Positions 36,998-55,448 of a stretch of 64,000 nt of DNA are shown here, piece after piece (the stretch's first letter is position 1; each line of letters begins with the position of its first letter). Location: the NCBI GenBank assembly GCA_039720395.1, contig CM077833.1, positions 10,477,133-10,541,132 of the forward strand, read 5' to 3'. Made by a program: the position numbers and the translations under genes. Source of the DNA: Liquidambar formosana (Eukaryota > Streptophyta > Magnoliopsida > Saxifragales > Altingiaceae). The notes beneath the pieces were generated by a model. That model was not told where the DNA came from, did no database searches, and was given only the letters and a program-made list of their open reading frames with translations.

Positions 36998-38141
36998 TAT
37001 AAACTAGATGAATATGTACTCATCTGACTGGGACTATATATATATGAGAAAAGATCCATTGAAACTTGATATAAGAGTTTTATTTTTACACCTTTTTAAG
37101 GCCATTGATCCCTTAAAAGTTATTGGTCCTAACTTTATCCTTTTAATTACATGTTTGGGTCAGGTTATGATAAAACCCTTAGTAGGACCATTTTTTTTTT
37201 TGTTTGTTGGATAATGAGAAAACCCTTCGGTTAAACCCTAGGCCCATATAAAAACTCACAACACATATGGAACAAATATGAGAAGAAATACAGTACTAAG
37301 TATCACTCGGTTCTTTTAAAATACAATATAGGAGAATACGAGAAGAAATACGTACTAAGTATCACTCGGTTCTTTTAAAGAAAATACGATGAAAAATTCA
37401 ACATAAAAAAATAGAAACAGGAAACATACGGATACGAGCATACACGTATACAATACAAATTTTAATAAAAAATTTAGGACAAAAAATACGTGTATATATA
37501 TTATGTTATTTCATTTAGTATATCGTTATTAACCACTACTTTTATATTGTTTGATTTAAATTTTTATAAAATATTGTTAAAAAATCAATCAAATGTAAAA
37601 TAGTAATCAATTCTTTTTTTATTTTATTTTGCTTATTTTTCGAACATGGGGAAGAATTTGATCACAGTTTTATCTCCTAAATTATTCTTAGTTTTTGTCC
37701 TAAAATCTTATAAACTATATTCGGTATAGTAAAAGAGTAGATACAATCATCTAATTTGTAACAAACCCAAATAAATTAAATAAAGAGATGAAGATTACAA
37801 TAGAAAACATATAAATAAGATATTAATTTTAAAAAATAAGATAAAAATTAAAAAAAAATTAAATATTAGCAATGTTGTTGTTGATGATTATTGTAGGAGT
37901 CGACTTATCAGGTGTTACAATTAAGAGTATTTTAACATATGAACAATACAGAATACGTCAAATACATGAACTATATGTTTACTATAATTAAAAAAAAAAT
38001 GAGTGTTTTTAGAAAGGTCATACTTAATTGCAGGTATTATTTGAGTATTTACTAATTAGGATGAGAATCATGAAACTATGTATGGGTGGCCATAAGGGGT
38101 TTAGTAATTGTCGAACTCAGGATCTCTACTTCCTGCGACAT
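36998..38141. other. Intergenic, with a short tandem duplication
   Basis: AT-rich. A unit of about 55 bp containing GAGAAGAAATAC and TAAGTATCACTCGGTTCTTT occurs twice in tandem at about 37278-37380. A tRNA-like word on the minus strand near 38105-38135 (CCTGAGTTCGACA) may be a SINE fragment. No gene was seen. Confidence 0.5.
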
Positions 38142-40594
38142 TGTTCATGACCCAAAATTATTAGGATGTGATTAATTATAACAAAACAAGTTGAAGGTTT
38201 TGCCAAGATGGCTGGCTACTCAGAAAGCGGGGCCATTAGCTAGAAGCCATATCAATGGGTTGTTGAAGGTTTTGCCAAGATGGCCAAAGCAGTCACCTTG
38301 TTTGATGAGGAGGTTTGGAACCCTCCATTCATCTTCGGGTTGGTTCAGCTACATTTGCTCAACGCACTCTAGAATGGACCTCAGTTAAATGGTTATCGGT
38401 CCACCAACCCCACAAGGCCCTTTTCTTGACTCAGCCTTTTCTTTGCTTTGGTAGTAAATCACCTAATAAAAAAGGGGGCAATAGCCGGGTAGTGGACTTT
38501 TTTAGAAAGAGTGTTTCTTCCTTTTATTAGAGTATAGGTGCTTCCCTCTTCTCTTCTCTGTGTGTATTTAATAATGGAATCAACTACGAGACTGATTGAA
38601 TAGTGGATTCTGGATGCTCACATCATTGGTGATATGAGTAAGTTCCTAAGGCTACAAAAGTACAAAGGTAACAATGTAGTGGTCACGGTGGACAACACTT
38701 TACATCCAGTGGAATATGTGGGTGACCTACCCATTTCGCCCATTGAAAGAAAAGCTAAGCAAGAGCCCTTTTGATTGAGATGGTAGACTGATTTTGAAAG
38801 GGGAACCCATTACAAAAAAATGGACGTCACTTTGGGACACATGCGGATAGCCGCCCCGCGTGGCTAAAAGTAAGCCAAAAGAGCTCAAACTCTTTTTTTT
38901 TTAATTCTCTCAATCCTATAGTGGAAACTCAAGTCTTATAAAAGACGCCACTCTACGAAGGAAGTCCTCGTAAAAAAAAGCTTATGCACGTAGCTCGCTT
39001 ACCTTACTTAACTTAATAACAAAGCCTACTTAAAAAAAGATTATGCACGTTGCTCGGATCAGGTGACAAATCGAGATAGAGCAGCAGTTCCATGTGAAAG
39101 TGCAGATGGGAGGGGGGAGGTGAGTATAAAACTCAATAGATATAATTTTCATATGAAAATAATGAAAGCATGATAATATGTACCAAATTAAATTATGCTT
39201 GAAATACAGTAATTTCCATGGATGCCATGAATTATATGACACTCATGCCCATTTAACATATTCTATCATTACAAAACCACTCCCACACAGGAGTTTTTGC
39301 ACAGAAACGGAGGATTTAAACCCAACCTCCAAGAGAACCACACAAGAGTCCCTACCTGGGACCAGAAAGAGGCCTCAATTCGGGAACACAAGGGTTCCAG
39401 GACCAAAGGAATAGAATACACAGCTTAGTCCCTTGACCTGCAAGCAATCTATAACTAATACTTTTACCAAGTATTTATTAATTCCATTTCATGCATTTTA
39501 TGCCAATGAATGCCATGAAAAGCATATAAACCATATGCATGTTTATAAATCCAGAAAATCAGCTATATATAATCATTCCATAATTATATAACACGTTGAG
39601 CTATGTAAAGCATGTAAAATATAGACTAACAAGAATTTACATAGCATGTATATTCAAAATATACTAAAATACCACATGTAGATAAACCCATATACCTTCA
39701 AATGTGATATAATTATAGGGTTATATAAACAACACCCCTCAGTACATGTATTACAAAATATACATGATAATGTATCAAAAAATCATGTAAACTCATAAAT
39801 AACAAATATACATTTTTATTAAACAAATATGGGCATATATCCTAATCCATTATCATCTCTAAGGTTAAAACCCATGAAAATTACACTTACCTCAAATATA
39901 TAGCACCAAACGTAGAGAAAATGTGTTAAGACGGTGGAATCCAAGCTTAGAATGAAATAACAAGCTCAAGCTCCACAAATCAATCTCAATCCTTACCAAG
40001 TACGTGTAGAATTTCAAATCTAGCCCCTAGAATGTGATTCTAAGTGTTAAAAATAAGGTGAGCGAGTAAAAAACCCAAGTATGCAAGAGAAAAATAGGAA
40101 TTTTCTCTCTCCAAACAAGCCCTATCTCTCTCCTTTCTCTCTCTCTCTCCTTCTCTCTCTAGCTATCTTGGTGTAAAAAGACCAGATTTGGTCTAGGAGG
40201 GTCGTGCTGGAAAGTTAAGGGCATATGCAGTCATTTGACGCATGTTAAAAAAAAAAAATTTGCAAAATTTGGGATGCCCTGATCGATCGGGGTTGAGTGC
40301 CTGATCGATTGGGTTTAATAGTAGCAAAATTGCTATTCCAAAGCACCTCCAATCGATCGGCCTCAAGGCCCAATCGATCAACCCATGCTAAAATTGCCTA
40401 GTAACGAGTCGATACGTGTACAATCGCTATTCATGTTCATCCTAACATGCATATGATGCAAAATAACAATAAATCACATGTCAAGCATCATAAATAGTGG
40501 TCCATAAGTCACATGTATTGCACATGTAAGTTATAATCCAACAAATAATCAACTAAACATATAATTAATTTAATTTAATGGGACAGGTGTTACA
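38142..40594 (+). mobile_element. LTR B, diverged relative of solo LTR A, with an internal insert
   Basis: It starts TGTTCATGACCC (compare TGTCACGACCC) and ends GGTGTTACA. It shares with LTR A the block AACGGAGGATTT.AAACCCAACC through GGACCAAAGGAAT (33450-33590 against 39305-39410), the 'pyrimidine tract then GACCAGATTTGGTCTA' block, and the GATCGATC palindromes. The flanks GACAT and TTCAC do not match, so it is not a clean solo LTR; a rearrangement or another end point is possible. Confidence 0.75.
38191..39118. other. Foreign insert inside LTR B, possibly organellar, with a Copia protease fragment
   Basis: This stretch has no counterpart in LTR A and is less AT-rich than its flanks. At about 38603-38745 it encodes a frameshifted piece like the start of a Copia protease (VDSGCSHH, then SKFLRLQKYKGNNVVVTVDN). 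Words such as GCCCCGCGTGGCTAAAAGTA and the mixed content suggest mitochondrial DNA, since plant mitochondrial genomes often carry Copia fragments. The origin is an inference only. Confidence 0.45.
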
Positions 40595-41075
40595 TTCACC
40601 ACTTCTACTAGGACCACATCCATTGCCCATTGTAGCTAACATCTTCCAATTGGGGAAGAAGCTCCATGTCACATTCACTACTTTAGCTGAAGTCTATGGT
40701 CCACTCATGTCACTAATTAAGGCTCGGTACATAACTACTCATAGTGGCATCATCGCCGGCTACCACTAAGGAAATGCTCAAGACCCATGATCGTATACTA
40801 TTTGGTCAGTATATTTCCTATGTTCATCTAAGTAAGAACCCAAAACTCAACTACTTGATGATCGCATTTTCATATAAATGCAATGATCAATGGAAGTACC
40901 TAAGATCGATTTTTCGAACTGAGCTATTCTCAACAATGCTTTGGGGTTTCAAGTAAAGTTGATAAAGAAGAAGGTTGTGGAGATGGTGCAATTTTTGGGT
41001 GGAAAGGAAGGTCAAGTAGTCAAGGTTGGAGAGATAGTATATACTACTACTTTGAATATATATGAGAGCATATTG
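40595..41075 (+). pseudogene. Truncated CYP80-like P450 duplicate
   Basis: Collinear with 22912-23390 of the P450 gene. It starts at the PPGP hinge region (LGPHPLPIV), runs through THDRI..GQYISYVH, and ends shortly after the segment encoding VYTTTLNI. It lacks the membrane anchor, the I-helix and the heme loop. It has a 3-bp insertion (about 40714), a 1-bp deletion near 40931 and in-frame stops. Its left edge abuts the end of LTR B. It is a non-functional partial copy of the same P450 lineage. Confidence 0.9.
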
Positions 41076-41109
41076 TTCATCTTTGCTGCGCTAGATGAAG
41101 GCCAAGTTA

Positions 41110-41480
41110 TTTAGCTAAATGAGCACAATTGGGCCATTTATTTTCTCCAAGAGAAGTAATTTTGCTTTAATGTCAAAAAACTTGCTTGGGCTGCTACATA
41201 TACCATATTTGGAAGGAAAGGAACTCAATAATTCATGATAATGCTTTTGAGAACATTGAATCCATAGTCGCTATGATTGTTTCTGATGTTCGATGTGGAG
41301 GCATGGGTGGTTCGGGTATATCTCACAATGATAGAATAGAGAATTTTGTTTTAACTGGGGGTATCAATTTTAATGTGCTAATTTTTAGTTGATGTGCCTT
41401 CTTGGCATGCTTATCATATTCCTTCTTATTATTTTTTAATAAAACTCTCACTTTTGAGACTATTTGGAGACTAAATTGAA
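41110..41480 (+). mobile_element. LINE 3' fragment
   Basis: A frame at about 41186-41310 reads CYIYHIWKERNSIIHDN, resembling the C-terminal end of plant L1 ORF2-type proteins (YHIWKERN). A noncoding tail with AATAAAACTC follows. There is no full domain. Confidence 0.65.
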
Positions 41481-41643
41481 TTGATAGACTAGTGATATTC
41501 TTCTCACTTATTGAATAAGCGATCTCAGATTTAAAAATGTAAAAAACCATTTATACCCATTTGTTGGTATTAAGGGGGTCAGGGGTATGAGTAAATTTTT
41601 TGGATTGTCAAAAAAAATAAAAATAAAAAAATAAAAAATAAAA
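41481..41643 (+). mobile_element. SINE-like repeat family B, copy 1
   Basis: The order GATAGACTAGTGATATTCT, ATACCCATTTGTTGGTATT, GGGGTATGAGTAAATTTT, GGATTGTC, then A-rich tail is shared with copies at 43741, 47165 and 50983. Confidence 0.6.
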
Positions 41644-42169
41644 GGGGGAAAACAACTCGATCAGCTTACTTACATTGGGTAAGGTTGGAAGAGTCCACAA
41701 CCAACCCGACTTTGTCTTGGTTCAATCAAGATTTTCCTATCCCAAGCCCAATGTTACTTGTAAAAGGCCCAAACCTTTCACTAAACCGGGGAAATGGCCC
41801 AACCTTTCGATAATGAGAAACGCCTTAACCCTCTGAAGCAAAACCAGAGAGGTGACTGGACTCATGTATCTTCTAGCTTCTTCCTTAGTGTACACAGCAG
41901 AGCACCGAACGCCCAGAAGCTCCTCGACCTTTCTAAACGAGTACGCCCAAAAGTTGATCGTACGGTCAGGCGACAATAGATGTTTCTGCAAGAATTTCGC
42001 ATTCCAATATCATCCCCACGCCCTCATTCCTACATATCTCTTCTCCTCTTGTATTAATCCTCCATCCAGCCATCTTGTCAAAGTCGAGAAAGCCAAAGAA
42101 GGAAAGATCAGAACAAGAACAGCTGTTGAGGTAACTACTGTTTGAACGTTGAGCATTTTCCCGGAAAAT

Positions 42170-48427
<6,258 letters not shown>

Positions 48428-48439
48428 GAGGCAATAGGA

Positions 48440-48513
48440 GAGTGAAATATTGACAATGAACACATCAACTGATAGAAGAGTGAAATATTGACAATGAACA
48501 CATCAACTGATAA
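48440..48513 (+). repeat. Tandem duplication in the Hsp70 3'UTR
   Basis: AGAGTGAAATATTGACAATG followed by AACACATCAACTGATA occurs twice, about 39 bases apart, just after the stop codon. Confidence 0.9.
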
Positions 48514-49202
48514 ACGTACGTGTATAAAATGCAACTAATATGGTTTTGTCAGGTTGGTTAGTGTTGTGGTTTGTTTCTTCTCATTCCTGTTTTTATGTAG
48601 TGCCAGAGATATACAAATGTAGAGTAGATGTCTTCAGTGGCGTAGTACATAGCAACTGGTTGACGCCCTGAGAAATTCTGACTTACGCAGATTATTTTCT
48701 GAAGCACTCTTCTGAATGTGAAGCGTTGTCCTTTATTTAAACTGGTATATTGGTGGTTTTTTTTATTTTTTTATTTTTTTTATTTCATGTAACCCCCTAA
48801 AAAAATATGGTTGCAATATCCTGATAAATGATTTATAAATTTAGCTATTAGTGTCACAATTAATCGCTATTCATGGAATTAACTATAGTCATGGAGTAAG
48901 ATGCTTGGGGAAGATTCTTAGTTGAAGAATATGTGACTCGCATCCATAATGGAGGAAGGGGTAAATTTGAGATTAAGCAATAGGTCCCTAAAGCTCCAAA
49001 TTAATATCTTCAGTCTACCCTCCTGGAGTGAAATTGGTGAAGCCCGATTCAAGATTATGCATTAATTCATAGCCTGTGGAGCGTGAAGCTAAAAGGATAT
49101 AGAACAAGAAAGATTATTTTCTTTAGTAAAGGGAATACACAAATAATTGTATCCAATTTGTAAATCAACATAGAATTGTTATTTGTCCACTTCTTCTTCT
49201 TT

Positions 49203-49234
<32 letters not shown>

Positions 49235-50201
49235 CACTTAATTTTGAGTCCTGAAGTTTATGTGCATGCACATGAGCTACAGTAATCCATTGTCAAGAGC
49301 GCGGAAGCCAAAAAGCAGTTTTCATCCCGGCTTCATTACTATACATTTTTATTTTACTTTATGCTTTGTTGATGAACAAGAATTATAGACTGGGCTTCCA
49401 ACTCAACTGGCAGCCTTCTACTCTGCCACTTACAATGCAGCACAGCACAGCTCTAAATACAATTAGTGGTAACAATGGTTTGTTCAGAAATTAGCAAATC
49501 AAAATCTTTCAACACTTTCGATAGTTTGCTAGGTGCTGCTTTCATGACTGAACCCTTGTCATAATTTAATTTTTTATTTTATTTTTTATGACGAGAAAAT
49601 CTTTCAAGTGAATATATCCTTATACCGTGAAAATCTTGTTTAGGTAGCCCACAAGGTTAGTAAGAAGCTCTTTGGTGTTTCGGTTTTTTAAAGGGGTTTT
49701 CTTTGTATGTGTAGTTTATCTATATTAATAATATTTCATTTTGTGGATTAAAGAAAAAGAAAAAAAAAAAAAAAAAAGGATTGTAAGATCTTCGCGCCTT
49801 CTTGAAACGAGATTCTTTACTAATTGAATTATTCTTTAAGGTTCTTGTAATAATTTTGCAACAATATATATGATTGTCGATAGTATAAATCTAATACGAT
49901 TCATTATAAGTACAGGTGTTGAGCTGAGAAATGCCCACGTGGCATCTCACATTCTATGGTCACAAACGTACTCAGTCACGACCACTCATTCACACACCTT
50001 ATCTTTCCGTCACATTCCCTCGGAAATTAAATCCCATAAAACAAAACTGGAGAGATAAGAAAGAAGAATAAAAAATAAAAAATAACAACAATATTGAAGA
50101 TCCAGTGGTATCCTCCAACCAAACAATGGATATCATGCAGTATCACTCATAATTCAGAGAGGTCATCTAAATTCACATTAATTCTCCAAGCAAAGGGGAA
50201 C
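48514..50201. other. Intergenic between Hsp70 and GNAT
   Basis: AT-rich, with a poly(T) run at 49206-49234. At about 49640-49779 a GT-rich stretch with TTAATAATATTTC and a poly(A) end resembles a LINE 3' tail, but no target duplication was found. The last 150 bp before the ATG are likely GNAT leader. Confidence 0.5.
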
Positions 50202-51306
50202 ATGGCTCATTTGCTACCAAACTACGTGTGCCCCAATATTTCAAAAGGACCCTACAATGAATCTTCATGTAGATACATAAGTATTAGTGGGAAGACAAGA
50301 TCTTTGGAGAGAAAGAGGGGGTTGATGGTGCAGTGTTGCAGTAGTTCTTCAACCTCATCAGCTGAGGAAGTGGGTTTGGTGGAGAAGGTTCAGGTGGATG
50401 GAAATCTTCAAGTTGGGAAGGGGCATTTTGGGTGTTTGATAAGTGAGTATGGATGGAAGGTAAGGAGGTTGGTAGAGGAGGAAGAGGAGATGAGGATGGC
50501 AGTTCAAGTTCAAGCTGAAGCATTTCATGAACCAGTGGCTCTCTTCAATGATTTTTTCTTCCAATTCTTTCAGGTTTCCTTCCCCTTTCCTTTTTATTTC
50601 TACTGTTCTCACTATGGCAAACATAACTTTGTTTTTCTGTACGTTTCAGTCGGTCTTTTGATTTTATATTTTTCCTTAAATTATATTTTAATTTTCGTTT
50701 TTCTCACTTCCGATTCTTTTCAGGATATTCACTTGGTATCTAAATTAATAAAACTATACAATGAATACAGGCAGAAGTGCTTTCTGGGCTTGCTTACAAA
50801 CTAAGGAACTCACCCCCAGGACAGGTAATTAAACAGAATAGCTAGAGTAGTATTACAGCAAAATCAAAAGAAATACAAAAATTTACAACCTCGATGGCTT
50901 GTTAATTTGGATCACTCGAGCTTTATTAAGCTAGACATTCAAATAAATTTCAACATTTCAACATTAACGTACATTAAATGCTAATAGCCTGATAGTCTAG
51001 TAACATTCTCTTATTTGTTGAATGAATAAGTAAATTCTATGGATTGTTAAATAAAAAATTAAAAAAAAACAACCCGAACAACGCTAAGCAAAATTAGTCC
51101 TTAATTTGATTCATCCACCATAACATGTAGGTATGCATGTTTGGTCGCTGGAACCTACAAATGATGGTAATTCTGAGTCACAAAAGGAGCTTGTGGGCGT
51201 TGTGGATGTCACAGTGTCAAGAGACGACGGTGTACTTGAGCATCTTCAAGGAGCACAAGAATATATTTATGTGTCAGGGATAGCCGTTTTGAGCAACTTC
51301 AGGTTA

Positions 51307-51340
<34 letters not shown>

Positions 51341-51893
51341 CAATCTTAATTTGTGGCCAGTAGTTTGATTAATGACGACACTTAAATTCTTTTGATATTA
51401 ATTATATACTGATGACAAACAGGAGGAGGAAAGTAGCAACCGTGCTGCTTAAAGCCTGTGACATGGTGTCTATTCTCTGGGGTTTTGAGTATCTTGCCCT
51501 CCGCGCCTATGAAGACGATTGGGGTGCTCGTAAATTGTACGCAAATGCAGGCTACAAGGTTGTCTCCGGTGATCCCCCATGGCTGACTACTTGGATTGGC
51601 AGAAGACGTCGTGTTCTTTTGATCAAAAGGTCTAATCTACGTGAGTATAAATTTTTGTGCTTTTCTACTTGTATATAGATTAGGACTGAATGACACCGTT
51701 TTGACACAATTTTAACCTTACTAAAAAACCTACTTAAAAACACCTTTTTTTTTAGATGAGCTACTTAAAAACTTGTCTAATAGTAGGCTTCTAGAGCAGG
51801 GAAATTAACACTAGGCACCTCTATATACTAATTCGTTTCCCAACATATCTCACCCTGGTTGTTGTTTATGTTTTTGCAGGAGACTGGTACTAA
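50202..51893 (+). CDS. Plastid-type GNAT N-acetyltransferase
   Basis: GCN5-related acetyltransferase that transfers acetyl from acetyl-CoA to an amine; plastid relatives acetylate protein N-termini or lysines. Exons are 50202-50573, 50771-50824, 51131-51302, 51423-51640 and 51880-51893, ending SNLRDWY. Corrected length is 275 residues. A Ser/Cys-rich, transit-like N-terminus (to about residue 55) is followed by the conserved plant block WKVRRL..EEEEEMRMAVQ and AEAFHEP. The acetyl-CoA-binding region (YVSGIAVLSNFRRRKVATVL) and LYANAGYKVVSGDPPW follow. The frame is broken by an extra G at 50819-50820 (exon 2) and another at 51150-51151 (exon 3); removing both makes every exon phase agree. The GNAT fold is firm. 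The substrate and exact subfamily are not known. Confidence 0.85.
50983..51070 (+). mobile_element. SINE-like repeat family B, copy 4 (GNAT intron 2)
   Basis: CTGATAGTCTAGTAACATTC, TATTTGTTGAATGAATAAG, TAAATTCTATGGATTGTTAA and an A-rich end. The middle of the family sequence is deleted. Confidence 0.5.
51308..51339. repeat. AT microsatellite (GNAT intron 3)
   Basis: About 15 TA units just after the exon 3 donor. Confidence 0.9.
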
Positions 51894-52653
51894 GGCTTCG
51901 ATCGACAGCCCAGACTCTAAAAGTCAACCCCCCAAAAAAAAAAATATATATGTATCTAAAAATAAAAAATGAAGAGGGAGAGAAACAGAGATGCATATTT
52001 TGAATCCAGGATGGATTACATTATCAGCATATTCCATTTGAAGGCACTTTCTCTCAATTCCAATTTCCAAACACACAGAGTAGAAATCAAATCCGCGATG
52101 TTTACTGTCGTTTTATCTTTTTTGTGTCTTCTATGATGATATACGCTCGACGACTCCAAATGATCAGAATAGAAGCAACAAAGGTAAATTTAGAAGCCAT
52201 TGAAGGAGCAAACTAATTACGTGTATCCGCTGAGCTATTCCTGTCTACTCTGCATTCAAGGCGAACATGATTTCAGCATCATCTTGTTCAGAAACTCTTT
52301 CTAACCTCCGGGTTTTATTTTACTACGAGCAAAACCTATTGAAGCAGGCAATTAAGCACAGCTTCTATCTAAGCATCAAACACAAAGCTAATCACCATTT
52401 AAGACAAACTCAGTCCGTGGCCAAGCGACGAATTTCATCTAGAGGGGCCAATTTTTTAATTTATTATTTTTAGAATTTTATCCTAATATAAAATACCAAA
52501 GAAATCTATTGACCACAACGTTTTGCTATTTTTTTTCCTACCTCACAACAACACTGACCCAACAAAAAAGAAAAAAACACAATTAATGCATGGTGCTGAT
52601 ATAACTTACAATCAGTATGTCCTTATAGGATCAATTCTGTGTGTTTATATATA
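51894..52653. other. GNAT 3' flank
   Basis: AT-rich. The open frame at 52267-52473 has no recognisable domain. No gene was seen. Confidence 0.5.
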
Positions 52654-52655
52654 TA

Positions 52656-52916
52656 CTCCCTCTGTTCCTAATTGACCGTCCCTTTGAAAAAACTACTAGT
52701 TTTTTAGGAAATCTTATTAAATGCTTTCACATCAATATATATATTTTGATATTCCAATTTTGCCCTCCAATATACAAAACATTGAAAAAATGGAGAATAC
52801 CTTTTTTAGGATATTTTAGGAAATGAAATAAGAAGAATCATTGATTGTTGAAATGTGACAATAATTTCGACACATCACAAAAGGAAAGGAGGCTAATAAT
52901 TTAGGAATGGAGGGAG
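52656..52916. mobile_element. Stowaway (Tc1/mariner) MITE
   Basis: The left end CTCCCTCTGTTCCTAA and the reverse complement of the right end, CTCCCTCCATTCCTAA, are the Stowaway terminal repeats. The 261-bp element is flanked by TA on both sides. Confidence 0.95.
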
Positions 52917-52918
52917 TA

Positions 52919-53297
52919 TATCTTTTAATATCAAGTGCACTTGATGCAATTTAGCATCAAGTACAATAAAAAAACTCTTACCCATGAGTGGTATTTTACA
53001 AAACTAACCGTTGGATTAAATTTGATTCATATGTAGGTCATGTATGCCTAAAATCAAATTAATCCGAGATTAAGAGTTTCTTCATCTATAAATGCTTGCA
53101 AATGAGCGATTGTTATTGATTAAATAATTTGAGTTTTGAATCGAATAATAATCAATTCTCGATCAACTTGAATTTGGCATAAATCGCTTACATGAGAAGG
53201 CTAACTAATTCAATAGTTGATTTCAAAAAATACAAGTTGTGGGTAAGTTTAGAGAGCATTTGCTGCATAGTTGCATTAAGAGTACTTGATGTTAAAA

Positions 53298-53330
<33 letters not shown>

Positions 53331-53491
53331 AATGATCAGGTGTGGACCGTCCTAAATGAGATTGTACAACAGGGAGCCGTGCATGGCAAACACGTAAATC
53401 CATGTGAAAGCCACGTACAACTCCTACCATGCGATCTGTATCGGATGGTCCAGATGGTCTGGACTATCTTACTCAATCATCTTCCTATCTA

Positions 53492-53549
<58 letters not shown>
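52919..53549. other. Intergenic with AT microsatellites
   Basis: TA runs lie at about 53301-53328 and 53493-53547. Between them, 53333-53475 has imperfect inverted words at its ends (GGACCGTCC and GGATGGTCC) and may be another degraded MITE. No gene was seen. Confidence 0.5.
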
Positions 53550-53550
<1 letters not shown>

Positions 53551-53730
53551 GATTGATTATGTGTAGGTTATCTTGAATTATCCTGTTCGATCTATATACA
53601 ACTATGATCATGTGCGGGATATCTCATACGATCACAACCGTCTGTGAGTGACACGTGAACGCGCGCGTGCCATCCACAGAAGGCTGTGATCGAATGAAAT
53701 AGTTTAAGATAACCTGCACATGATCAACCC
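53550..53730. mobile_element. Small hAT-like MITE
   Basis: The left end GGATTGATTATGTGTAGG and the reverse complement of the right end, GGGTTGATCATGTGCAGG, are the start of inverted repeats of about 45 bp. TATATAGA flanks on both sides (53542-53549 and 53731-53738), an 8-bp duplication. The flank lies in TA-rich DNA, so part of that match could be chance. Confidence 0.8.
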
Positions 53731-53963
53731 TATATAGATATACTATTTTAAAAAGTTTCTTAAAGAATTTTATAAGGTCCTTATTTAAGGAGGTTTTATG
53801 ATGCTTGTAGCCCTTTTCTTTTTTTTAAAATACTAATAATAATAATAATATAAATGGAAATAAAGCAAATTAAAACCCTCTCATGATGTACAACTCCCCA
53901 CTGCAAAGTCTTCGCTACTTCTACACCGTTCTTCAAAACAGCAAGTATACATCAGTTGTCAAC

Positions 53964-54466
53964 TGACGTAGTGGGAGCTTATGAAGAAGTAGGGCACTGC
54001 CTTGTTTCTTGGAAAATCGTTCGAATCCACGAACAAAAGGATAACACACTCGAATCCACGAGCTCAAGAATTAGATCTCAGAAAAGAAAATTATTTATTG
54101 AATGAAAGTTCACCTTACAATGAAAAGAAACAGCCTTTATATAGGCTGCAAAACCTAATTCGACTAGAACTATAACTTTAGGAAAGAAATAACTAAAATG
54201 AAGAATTGCCAAAAATTACCAAAACTGACAAATCCCCTTTTTTTGACTTTGTAGCCTTTTTAAAGGCTTCATAAAATCCCCAAAATACTTAAAACCTTCT
54301 AAAATTGACCCCAACTAATATAGGTAACCTATAAGGACTCAATTTTACCTAATTAAACCTTAAAAACTACTAAAAACAAGTAAATGAAACCTTGAACTAA
54401 ATAAAAATGAAAATTACAAAATTAATAATAAAAAAATACTTTGCTTGGATTCTTTGTCCTACATCA
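53964..54466 (-). repeat. 3' LTR of the 2-kb element
   Basis: 503 bp. The minus-strand start is TGATGTAGGACAAAG. It is nearly identical to 55449-55950 except for scattered substitutions and one-base indels. Confidence 0.9.
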
Positions 54467-55448
54467 GACTCGCCCACTTGAAAGAAACTCGTCCTCGAGT
54501 TTGGCGTTTGGTATTGGAGCCTTCCATTCCATTGAATGAGATATTTCGAGCATATTTGCTGCTTTAAAACTTTTCTAAATTTGTTCTTCACAAACAAAGT
54601 AACTCGTGAATTTTATGCCTGAGTCTTCAATTTGTTAACAAGATCCACCAAATAAGGATTGAAAATTACATTAAAATCTTTGACCCCAATGAAATCAACC
54701 CTTTGTAACTTGTCACTCAATGGAACAATTCTGTCTTGAAATTTTTTAGGCATGTGCTCTTCTAGATATTTGACAGAATCCTCCTCTGATGAGTTATTAA
54801 ACTCCACAACTTCATCAACTAATTATTCCTTTAAATCTTGGAAATTTTCATGATTTTCTTGTGAAACTTCTTCATGATGTTGCACAAACTCGTTTTCAAA
54901 GTATGAATTATCATCTTCAATTTTAGATTTATCAACACAAGTCTCATGATGTTCCTCAACAAAATTATTAATAAATATTACACTTACTTCTTGTCGAACT
55001 GGATGATTTCCTCGAATTTGTTGTTCAATAGCAGCTAATGTTTCATCATAAGTTTCTTCAGCTTCCTATAAACAAGTAGCTACTATCTCTTCTATAGATC
55101 GGAATTTTCTTTTAGACTTATTGTGATTTTCCACTATAGGTTAGCTGCCTAGGTGGAAGTTGTGGAATTTTGTTTCGTATGGGTTGAACACGAGTCCCAT
55201 CATCTTTGCAAATCCCATTGTCATCATGATTCCATTCATGCATTGCCTCCATTGTTAACTTAGCAAGGGTTGCTTGTATCTTCCACAATGCTTGCTTGTA
55301 TCTCCTGCAATGCTTGCTTGGTCTAACATTGAAAGTTTCTAAATTCACCCTTTGTAAGAAACTCCTCACGATCACCGTCGTTAAGGATGTTGCCACCTGT
55401 TGCGTGCATTCGCTATCTGACCAGGATGAAGCCTGCTCTGATACCAAC

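Noticed and set aside
53286..53576. Frame with long Tyr-Ile repeats
   Set aside because: It is a translation of TA microsatellites.
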